Shown here piece after piece: positions 23,152 to 30,574 of a stretch of DNA of 64,000 nt (within the stretch, counting starts at the first letter, position 1; every line of letters starts with the position of its first letter). The position numbers and the translations under genes were made by a program. This stretch comes from a virus: positions 62,001 through 126,000 of the IMG/VR virus record IMGVR_UViG_3300034158_000007; one strand, written 5' to 3'. The notes beneath the pieces were generated by a model, which saw only the letters and a program-made list of their open reading frames with translations, ran no database searches and was not told the origin of the DNA.

Positions 23152-25269
23152 ATGTTCCAGAACAACTTCAACCAGCAAGTTCGTCTCCCAGTACCGTTCA
23201 ACGGTGTGGATCAGTCGACTCTCTCTAACAATCTGCCACAGGGTAACGATCGTCTCCCTAACGTACAGCTTTCTCCTTGGATGAATGCGAACCAGCAGAT
23301 TGGTTTGCTGGCTTTGGGGACACTTCGTCAACACGCGCAGAACTCGATCCAAAAGTCGGGTACTCACTGTGCAGCTTATAACCTGTTGGCGCAGGGCGGT
23401 TTCACCGGTAGCCAAATCTATGCCGAATATGGTCAGATGGTAATTGACTTCGTAGAGTTCCTCTGCGTGGTCAAACGCTATCAGCCACAAGAAGCAGTGA
23501 AGATGGCTGCTCAACGTGTGTATGAAGCTCTGCTGGCCGTTGTATTCGGTACCTACGCCGGTGAGTTGCAGAACGAACAAGTAACCCCTAGCGGTTACTG
23601 GGCTGGCTTGCAAACAGCAGCGCAGATCTTCCAGTCGGTTACTAATGACATCCGTCAGTATAAGTCGGGTGCCTATAACCAACAGCAACCACAGTTCCAA
23701 CAACCTACTGGTTTCCCAGGCGGTACTCAACTGCCTCCGATCGGTCACTACCAGCAAAACAATGGTGGGTATCACGTACCACCTGTGAACAATGGGATTA
23801 GCCAATTCCAGACTTCGGGCTATAAGCCTAATGGTGGTAATGGTGGCGGGTATCACATTCCTCAGGATGGTGGTACCGATGGTGTAGCTAGTTCGTTCTA
23901 TGACGAACCAGCTCCAACCAAGCCACTGATGCCGGTTGAAGAGATCAGCAGCGACAATGGTTACTATGCTCAATCCACCCATCAGGAAGCTCCTAAAATG
24001 CAAACCTTCAACCAAGTAGCACCTAACCAGTTCGTAGAACCGGAAGAAACCAACCTGCCTGTACCGATGAACGTCGATCAGGTTGTTGTAGATCCTACCT
24101 ACTACGCTCCACAAGGCGTTAAGCTGGATCTTAAGCGTCCATACGACACTGTGTATGCCCCAGGCGGTATCGTCGCACGTCCGGCTCACCAAGTGGACTG
24201 GGAAGTAACCTTCGGTGATGACATGCCGTGGCTGCAACTGGTTGACCCGTCTCGCTTCTGTGTCTTCCTCGTGAAGTTCCCGGATGGCGTGGTTAAAGAG
24301 AAATTCGTAGAATGGAACCCAAGCATGCAATACCTCCGTCATGAACTCGATGCGGACATGATCCGTAAAGCCTATCGTCCTAATGGCGAAGTGGTAGCTA
24401 ACGATGTACCAATGTCCACCATCGGTGGCGATGCTGCACCTGAAGCTGATGTAGCCATGCTGGTTAAAGATGGTCACCTGAAGCGTAGCATGGTTCCACC
24501 AGTGATCCTGGAACGTACCTTCACCGGTACTACCGATCTGGATATCGAAGCTCAAGTCTCTGAAGAACTCCAGAACCTGTTGGAAGTCAACTTCACCAAA
24601 GAGATCCCACAGCCTGCTGCGGAATATCGTTCGTCATACCTGCACCCACTGAACATCAGTGACGAAGCTTATGACCAACTGACCATGTTGGCTAAGCAAG
24701 AAGTTCTGGGTCAAGTTGCACTGGGTCTGCGTGAACTGGTTGCTCAAGGTATCCTGCCACTGCGTCACTATAACTTCCTCAACGCCCGTTACACTGCGGC
24801 TGTGAACGAAGTACTGCGTGACTCGCTGGCACTGACCATCGACATCAGTGACTTCTGTGAAGACTACGTACAACTGGAAGAATACCTCCAGGCTAAACGT
24901 GGTGAGCCAATGGTAGCAGTTCTGCGCTCGGCAGGCATCGCCATCAACAACAAAGCAATGTGCCTGATGGATCTGGTTGACGATGAGTCTTCCAACTACT
25001 GGGTTGCTGATAACTACCTGAACTTCCAACTGGGTTGGAGCCTGGCTGATCTGGCAGCTACCAACGTCCGTAAAGGTAAGGCTGTACTGATCTCTGCATC
25101 GGCACACCCAACCGTACTGGAAGTCCTGAAAGGGATGATCGGTCGTGCTAACAAGAGCGAAGAGTTCATTGTTGGTACTATGCGTTTGATCACCAGTGAT
25201 GGTCACTACCTCGAAGTGATTCGTGGTCGTCTGGTAGCGAAGGCAGTTCTGTTGAAGCTGGTTAGCTAA
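23152..25269 (+). CDS. hypothetical 705 aa protein with Q/N/G-rich linker
   Basis: Three zones are visible. A helical N-terminal domain (about 1-185) comes first. A low-complexity linker rich in Gln, Asn, Gly, Pro and Tyr follows (about 185-320, with N-G-G-N-G-G-G-Y). A folded C-terminal domain starts near K-R-P-Y-D-T. It starts 26 nt after the polymerase-like gene and ends at a strong terminator, so it shares that operon. The linker is unusual for this genome and could drive condensation or connect two binding domains. No enzyme motif is recognised; virion or nucleoid-like role unproven. Confidence 0.6.
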   Translation: MFQNNFNQQVRLPVPFNGVDQSTLSNNLPQGNDRLPNVQLSPWMNANQQIGLLALGTLRQHAQNSIQKSGTHCAAYNLLAQGGFTGSQIYAEYGQMVIDFVEFLCVVKRYQPQEAVKMAAQRVYEALLAVVFGTYAGELQNEQVTPSGYWAGLQTAAQIFQSVTNDIRQYKSGAYNQQQPQFQQPTGFPGGTQLPPIGHYQQNNGGYHVPPVNNGISQFQTSGYKPNGGNGGGYHIPQDGGTDGVASSFYDEPAPTKPLMPVEEISSDNGYYAQSTHQEAPKMQTFNQVAPNQFVEPEETNLPVPMNVDQVVVDPTYYAPQGVKLDLKRPYDTVYAPGGIVARPAHQVDWEVTFGDDMPWLQLVDPSRFCVFLVKFPDGVVKEKFVEWNPSMQYLRHELDADMIRKAYRPNGEVVANDVPMSTIGGDAAPEADVAMLVKDGHLKRSMVPPVILERTFTGTTDLDIEAQVSEELQNLLEVNFTKEIPQPAAEYRSSYLHPLNISDEAYDQLTMLAKQEVLGQVALGLRELVAQGILPLRHYNFLNARYTAAVNEVLRDSLALTIDISDFCEDYVQLEEYLQAKRGEPMVAVLRSAGIAINNKAMCLMDLVDDESSNYWVADNYLNFQLGWSLADLAATNVRKGKAVLISASAHPTVLEVLKGMIGRANKSEEFIVGTMRLITSDGHYLEVIRGRLVAKAVLLKLVS

Positions 25270-25280
25270 CGTCATAATGG

Positions 25281-25303
25281 CCCTACCTTCGGGTAGGGTC
25301 TAT
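25281..25303 (+). terminator. intrinsic terminator, TTCG loop
   Basis: CCCTACC (25281-25287) and GGTAGGG (25292-25298) with loop TTCG, followed by TCTATTT. Closes the capsid/polymerase operon. Confidence 0.85.
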
Positions 25304-25324
25304 TTCGTCTTAAGGGGTATAACA

Positions 25325-25591
25325 ATGAGTGCACGTCAAGCTAAGAAGTTCAATGACCATCAACACCGGCTGTACATGTACCAGTTCATTCTGAACATTA
25401 CCGCTGATGCTTTGCAAACAAGCATTGCTAAGAAAGACTGGCCACGTGTGGCGAGCGTTATCGAACGCACTAAGAGTGTCCTGAAAGGGATACGCACGAA
25501 CAAAGGGTTACGTAGTGGGATCTTTCCAATGACCCGCTTCACCCAATTCATTCACAATGCACTTGATCATGAGGTTGTTAAAAATGGCTAA
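25325..25591 (+). CDS. hypothetical 88 aa basic protein
   Basis: Start at 25325 with AAGGGG upstream. The product is helical and Arg/Lys/His rich (K-K-F-N-D-H-Q-H-R), without a span. It overlaps the next gene by 8 nt. Unknown function. Confidence 0.55.
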   Translation: MSARQAKKFNDHQHRLYMYQFILNITADALQTSIAKKDWPRVASVIERTKSVLKGIRTNKGLRSGIFPMTRFTQFIHNALDHEVVKNG

Positions 25592-25844
25592 GATTATTCA
25601 GGTAACAAACTATCCGATCCTGTCTGCTAATAGCGTACAGTTTCTGAAAGAGCTGGTAAAAGACACCGAAGGTGAATGGAAACTCATTACCGCTACTGAC
25701 CCATGTGATGCTAAGTTCTATGGCGATGAAGCCGAACTGTTGCTGACAGCACTCCAATACAAAACAATCTATCATGAAGATGCTATCTTCAGTGATGGGA
25801 CAACTCCGCTACGTCCGTCGTTGTCGATCATCGACTACGTCTAA
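25584..25844 (+). CDS. hypothetical 86 aa protein
   Basis: A small alpha/beta protein that starts inside the end of the previous gene, implying coupling. TAATAG ends it, and the TAG is the first element of the fourth early-promoter box. Unknown function. Confidence 0.55.
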   Translation: MAKIIQVTNYPILSANSVQFLKELVKDTEGEWKLITATDPCDAKFYGDEAELLLTALQYKTIYHEDAIFSDGTTPLRPSLSIIDYV

Positions 25845-25847
25845 TAG

Positions 25848-25873
25848 TAGAAACCATTTAAAGGGTATATTAC
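25848..25873 (+). promoter_or_regulatory. phiKZ-type early promoter candidate 4, abutting a start codon
   Basis: TAGAA 25848-25852, a 13-nt spacer with TTTAAAGGG, TATATTAC 25866-25873, and the ATG of the next gene begins at the very next base. The spacer also supplies AAAGGG, 8 nt from that ATG. If this is a promoter, its transcript would be leaderless or would start within the gene. Confidence 0.6.
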
Positions 25874-26308
25874 ATGCGTGTACCAATCATGAGAACCGCC
25901 GACGGTAAGTTCATTATTCAATTGAATTTTGATCAAACCCCAGATGGCTTCGAAGATGTTTTTGAGGACAGTATATTCTACCTACGGTATCAGCAGTCCC
26001 GTGCCCATGGTGAATATGGTTCTCCTGATGTAACCGCATTAACCGGTAATCCAACCGCACAGATCGTCCGTGAACGCAACATCGAAGAAAGACGGACGTG
26101 CCTCACCCTGATTCACCAGAACCAAATCGGACCGTATATTCAAATGGAAGTTCGTCCATATGGACCATACGGTAACCAGATGCGTGATTACATTGCGTTA
26201 ACTCATACCAACCCAGCCTATCTAACATTCCGCACTTATAGTGAACTGGACGAAGATGGCAAGATGGTCGTAACCCAAATCAATGGTGCCGACTTTACAA
26301 CCAATTAA
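25874..26308 (+). CDS. hypothetical 144 aa protein
   Basis: A soluble, beta-rich protein. The ATG at 25874 touches the TATATTAC box; an internal Met (25889, residue 6) could be the true start if transcription begins here. It contains paired Y-G-P-Y-G segments near residue 96. Unknown function. It is probably expressed early although it lies inside the late structural region. Confidence 0.55.
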   Translation: MRVPIMRTADGKFIIQLNFDQTPDGFEDVFEDSIFYLRYQQSRAHGEYGSPDVTALTGNPTAQIVRERNIEERRTCLTLIHQNQIGPYIQMEVRPYGPYGNQMRDYIALTHTNPAYLTFRTYSELDEDGKMVVTQINGADFTTN

Positions 26309-26319
26309 AGGAATTTACG

Positions 26320-27003
26320 ATGTTCGATATCAACCGCGTTAAAGCTTCTGTTGCTGAACTGATCCAATCTCTGAATGCCCGTCGTTTCCGACTGGAGGTA
26401 CAGGATGAGTTACCAACCGATACTGTATACGTTGCAACCACCGATAACCTTCCACTGGATGGTGAAGCGGATATCACCTACCACGTGGTAGCTGATGGTT
26501 CGGTATGGCGTTGGACCGATGGAGCGTATCATGAAGTCAATCCATATGTTTACGGCGTCGATCAGCAGTACCGTGACCACGCCCGAGTCATTCGTCCTAA
26601 GTCAACGATTGTTGACCCTACCGCAACGATGGCTTCACTGTCTCTGGAACAGGTCCGTGGTGGTAGTTCTGAAGTACTGGCCACACTCTACAACTTATAC
26701 GCTCTGCGCGCAGACCTTGGTATGTTTGAGCGCATCGTTGTAAACGGTCACAAGATGACTGTGATGGATCTGTTGGGTAAAGGGCGTCACCTCAAAGCAA
26801 TTGACAACGTCACCGAGTGGTTCCAACGTGAACACAAAGCGATGTGGACTCTGCTGAACTCGTGTATCCAACATCGTGATGGCCGTATCTGGGCACACAA
26901 CCCAGTGATCGATGCACTGTACAAACAGAAAGCTCTGTTGGTATGGGACGATGTAAAGAAACGTGCAATGCTGCGCCTTGAGAACTTCGAGGTCTATCTG
27001 TAA
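26320..27003 (+). CDS. hypothetical 227 aa protein
   Basis: The N-terminal helical segment is followed by a domain with V-W-R-W-T-D-G-A-Y, a Trp/Tyr-rich hairpin like those in fibre-associated domains, and a helical C-terminal half. It comes 11 nt after the previous gene and before a strong terminator. Structural or early role cannot be decided. Confidence 0.55.
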   Translation: MFDINRVKASVAELIQSLNARRFRLEVQDELPTDTVYVATTDNLPLDGEADITYHVVADGSVWRWTDGAYHEVNPYVYGVDQQYRDHARVIRPKSTIVDPTATMASLSLEQVRGGSSEVLATLYNLYALRADLGMFERIVVNGHKMTVMDLLGKGRHLKAIDNVTEWFQREHKAMWTLLNSCIQHRDGRIWAHNPVIDALYKQKALLVWDDVKKRAMLRLENFEVYL

Positions 27004-27012
27004 CGTCATAAA

Positions 27013-27050
27013 GCCCCTCCCTAGTGGAGGGGCAATATGCCTTATTTTTT
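27013..27050. terminator. bidirectional terminator between convergent genes
   Basis: GCCCCTCC (27013-27020) and GGAGGGGC (27026-27033), loop CTAGT, with a TTATTTTTTTT run downstream. Serves the plus gene ending at 27003 and the minus gene ending at 27054. Confidence 0.88.
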
Positions 27051-27053
27051 TTG

Positions 27054-27482
27054 TTATTCTTCGAACTCTAGCGTGACACTAGAACCCGGTAGGTAAGCCA
27101 TGCTGATGGTGGTGACATCCAACGTGAACACACTACCACTGAATGGACGATCCAGATACTCTTCGTTCTGTACCGGGATACCCAATTGCTCACGCATTAC
27201 GGTTAGGATCTGATAGGTACGGGTGTAGTCTGTGGCCTTACCTGGAATCTTAACGTGTTGGAGATCTTCGTTCACCTTACGGCGATTAAAGAACAACGTC
27301 TCTTGTCCACTGAACTCATTGGAATTGACCGAAGCTTTAATAGTCACCCGAGAGTTACACTGACCTTGCAGCCAGATCTCAGGAGACAACCAATCGATAT
27401 CTTCCATCATAACAGCCGGGACGATGTTGTTAGCCAAGTTAAACTGATTCAACAGACTCCGCTTTACATTAGTTACAATCAT
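27054..27482 (-). CDS. hypothetical 142 aa protein of the tail/baseplate-like operon
   Basis: Start at 27482 has GAGGT 5 nt upstream; the stop of the preceding gene lies 7 nt before it. The product is beta-rich, with no membrane span. It is the last gene of a three-gene minus operon (30539 to 27054). By neighbours a minor tail/baseplate component is plausible. Confidence 0.55.
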   Translation of the reverse strand: MIVTNVKRSLLNQFNLANNIVPAVMMEDIDWLSPEIWLQGQCNSRVTIKASVNSNEFSGQETLFFNRRKVNEDLQHVKIPGKATDYTRTYQILTVMREQLGIPVQNEEYLDRPFSGSVFTLDVTTISMAYLPGSSVTLEFEE

Positions 27483-27489
27483 GTTGACC

Positions 27490-28365
27490 TCAGTTATAGT
27501 GAAGGAGCAGATAACCTGCCACGTTGTTAGATACGATACCCAATTCCAATACCACAACATTCAAGATGTCCGTGCGTGGAGAATAACGGGGTAACACTCG
27601 GCCATTGTAAACCACCCGGATACGACCCTCGCCTTTATCGGCATCGAACGCAAGGTTCCAATCGACTAGGTCCTTACTGCACACCCATGGTGTACCAGTT
27701 ATGTCTTGCACGATAGCTGCCAGCTTACGACCTGTAGGCCACACTGAGGCACGCGTTAATACTTTTAGGTACTCACGCTCACTGGTGAAGTCATAACCTG
27801 CTGTAACGTACTGTGCGGAGATCTTAGCCCCATCTGGGTTACCAAGTGGCCAGGTATTAGCCAAAGGGAACTCAAACTGACTAGATACCTCGGACAATGC
27901 ACGGCGGGTAGTGTTGATCAAACGGAAATCAATTTTCCCTACGAATCGCAACGACTTGGGATTAGCAGTCAGCGTAAAGGTTTCGTTGTAGGTATTGTAT
28001 TCAACATGAACGAAGTCATTCAGGGTAAATACGATCTCATTAAACTCACCGATAGCAGCCAGTACCTCAGCAGTATTAGTTGGAAGTGTAAAGCCTGGAA
28101 GATCCTTAACTCCAAACGAACGGAAGAAAGTCTGTAGATCCAAACGGTCGTAGACATACTCCTTACGTTCGATCGGTGGGGCTGTGTTAAACTCATTCTC
28201 AACCTGATTAGGGATAATCACCACTTGCGTGCTGGTCGTCCCTAGTGGTACAAACGATTCGAGTTTAGTGGAGTACGGCTGTAGCTCAGTACCGTACTGT
28301 TCATTGATACGTGCGATAATCGCGTCCCAAGGGTCAGCCTTTAAATAGTCGCGGGTTAGAAACAT
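27490..28365 (-). CDS. hypothetical 291 aa probable virion protein
   Basis: An acidic N-terminus with L-E-S-F and a long beta-rich remainder, no enzyme motif. A strong GAGAGGT site precedes the ATG. It starts 2 nt after the large 723 aa gene. Its general look and operon are those of a tail or baseplate component; not demonstrable from sequence alone. Confidence 0.55.
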   Translation of the reverse strand: MFLTRDYLKADPWDAIIARINEQYGTELQPYSTKLESFVPLGTTSTQVVIIPNQVENEFNTAPPIERKEYVYDRLDLQTFFRSFGVKDLPGFTLPTNTAEVLAAIGEFNEIVFTLNDFVHVEYNTYNETFTLTANPKSLRFVGKIDFRLINTTRRALSEVSSQFEFPLANTWPLGNPDGAKISAQYVTAGYDFTSEREYLKVLTRASVWPTGRKLAAIVQDITGTPWVCSKDLVDWNLAFDADKGEGRIRVVYNGRVLPRYSPRTDILNVVVLELGIVSNNVAGYLLLHYN

Positions 28366-28367
28366 GA

Positions 28368-30539
28368 TTACCTCTCAAATTTAGGCCATTGTGGATCAGA
28401 TGATTCTTCGTAGAATTCGAGATCACCATCTGGATCGGTAGTGCGACTCTCAACAATACTCACTGCACCTACACCGATGTTACACACAGGCATTGGATAC
28501 GCATGTTCCTTGAAGCTAGTCTCGACGATGTTAACGCATGGGTCAATCCACCAAGTACCACTTTGTTTGTACGACCAACTAATGTTAGGTTCAATCAAAG
28601 CGTCAGGTAACCTGATCAAAGACATACCGCGCGCACCGATGTCACGCACATTGATGTTAACGATGGGTACAACTTGGGTTTCACCAGAATGGGCAGACAT
28701 GTCACCAAGACGTGGCATGACGATACCCAATACGTGGAACTTAGTGAACTCAACGTTACGTAGGTACTGTGCGATGTAGCTGGACATCCTCGACATCAGA
28801 CGAAGCAGTTCACGTTGTACTTCACCCAAGGTAATGATCTTAACCAAGTTAGCCCCAGTAGCGATGTTGATCGCATCCAAACACAGCTGCTCCATTTCTG
28901 GGTTAGACATGTCGGTGATCTTGAAACCTTGTTGACGGAAGTAGTCATCCCATGTGGTGTTATCTGGTACCAGTTGACATACCCGATTCATGTAGTGCAT
29001 TCGAACGACTTGCTCACAGTAAGCACGTGACACCATGTGCTCTTGGAAACTATAGAGTTCCCACTGCTTCAGGTAACGTGAGTGAACACCCACACAGTCC
29101 AGATAGAACTGCTCGGTCGAGATGTACTGACCCATCGGAGGGGTCAAGTCTTGAATAGCCGTGATCACTTCATTAGTAATCAAACGTGTAGGAGCAATCT
29201 TGCGAAGTTCCATAAACGTGGGCGACTTATTCAACAGTACATCGTAAGCAATAAACCTTGGGATCACATCTGTTAACACGCCACGGGATTTCATCCAGCA
29301 GTACATAGTTACCAGATAGGCATCCTTCACGGACATCGTCATGTTCTCGCCCGTCTTAGGGTTAGGGATCTGAACGAAAGCCCTGTAGCGATCACTGGAG
29401 GCAAGTTGCAACCATTCATTGAGTAGTACGTGCTCAAGGCTACGAACGTTGGATACAGAGCGGTCAATAACCTCGGAGTCGTATACCCGTGTAGGTAAGA
29501 TACTCGACTTACTGTAACCCATGTCCTGCATGATCTCCCGTTCGGTATCAAACTGAACCAATGGGTTATCACGTGCCAGCAGTTGTTCACGTTCCAGAAT
29601 GGTACTAACTGGAACTTGCGCCAACCCATCTTGAACCACATTGAAGTTAACGTCGTGTTTGACCATCTCAACATGAGCAAGGTTATCACGAAGCATATTC
29701 GTCGAGTTCTGATTCAAGGTGTACTTCAACAGAGGAATACCACGGTGAGTCAGAATGTTCTGAACCAATCGTTGGAAGGTATCCTTACTACCAGCGTGAC
29801 GTTGCAGGAAATTGATGTTCCGATACAACCACAGCATCTGGAAGGTGTCCAGATAGGGGATGAAGTCGTCTAGGTGCTCGTGTGAGGCCAAGTACTCACG
29901 AATGTGATACGAGTGGGCGTTGTTGGTCTTAGCCTTCGCCAGACGCATTGCAAGGATCGCAGGGACCATACGCGAATAAAGGTTACCGAGATAAGCTGCG
30001 TGAAAAAGATCATCCACGATGTTAAATTGATCGTTATACCACCGAATATAGAAAGCATTCACCCAATCCTGTAGATCGTAAATGAACGTATCTTCTTGCG
30101 CCTCAACGTATTTCGGATCGTGATAAAGAATCTTACCGTCCTCAGCATCGATAGCTGTTTGAATATCGATCGGATAAAGGATGCCTGTAATTAGGTCAGC
30201 CTGTGTCGGATACTGTCGCACCAAGCTCTTATAAAGGATGCTACCCGGATAGTACTCACGTGCTGTTGCCCGATGGATGGCTAAGTTAGCTTTGGTGAAT
30301 TCGATCATCTCGAGTGTATCGGCGGACTTAACGTACATCATGACATCAGTCGAGTGATACTCACCCGCCAAGTGCATGTAGTACTTCCATGTTGTTGGCT
30401 CGTTCTGGTCAACCTCGAGTCCATCAAATTGTAATAGACGGGCATTTATCTGGTCAGCGGTTTCGCTGTACTTAATAATAACTGACCGTACCAATTTGAT
30501 GATATCATCGCGATAAACGTCGAAATACACGTTGTTCAT
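28368..30539 (-). CDS. large 723 aa probable baseplate/tail protein
   Basis: Start at 30539 (ATG with GAGTATCTTAC ahead). A long, mostly helical protein rich in Tyr, Met and Arg in the central part, with a beta-rich end (about residues 600-700) and an acidic tail. It is divergent from the portal-like gene with only 35 nt between the start codons, so the two are presumably co-timed late genes. Size and placement match a baseplate wedge-like component of jumbo phages. No motif proves this. Confidence 0.5.
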   Translation of the reverse strand: MNNVYFDVYRDDIIKLVRSVIIKYSETADQINARLLQFDGLEVDQNEPTTWKYYMHLAGEYHSTDVMMYVKSADTLEMIEFTKANLAIHRATAREYYPGSILYKSLVRQYPTQADLITGILYPIDIQTAIDAEDGKILYHDPKYVEAQEDTFIYDLQDWVNAFYIRWYNDQFNIVDDLFHAAYLGNLYSRMVPAILAMRLAKAKTNNAHSYHIREYLASHEHLDDFIPYLDTFQMLWLYRNINFLQRHAGSKDTFQRLVQNILTHRGIPLLKYTLNQNSTNMLRDNLAHVEMVKHDVNFNVVQDGLAQVPVSTILEREQLLARDNPLVQFDTEREIMQDMGYSKSSILPTRVYDSEVIDRSVSNVRSLEHVLLNEWLQLASSDRYRAFVQIPNPKTGENMTMSVKDAYLVTMYCWMKSRGVLTDVIPRFIAYDVLLNKSPTFMELRKIAPTRLITNEVITAIQDLTPPMGQYISTEQFYLDCVGVHSRYLKQWELYSFQEHMVSRAYCEQVVRMHYMNRVCQLVPDNTTWDDYFRQQGFKITDMSNPEMEQLCLDAINIATGANLVKIITLGEVQRELLRLMSRMSSYIAQYLRNVEFTKFHVLGIVMPRLGDMSAHSGETQVVPIVNINVRDIGARGMSLIRLPDALIEPNISWSYKQSGTWWIDPCVNIVETSFKEHAYPMPVCNIGVGAVSIVESRTTDPDGDLEFYEESSDPQWPKFER

Positions 30540-30574
30540 TGTAAGATACTCACTTGTTAATTTGGGAGTTTCAA

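Noticed and set aside
23131-24555. 474 aa minus-strand frame
   Set aside because: Shadow of the 705 aa gene, same reasoning.
28368-30539. Tail sheath assignment for the 723 aa protein
   Set aside because: Sheath proteins usually show a conserved C-terminal insertion domain and lie beside a tube gene; neither is visible here.
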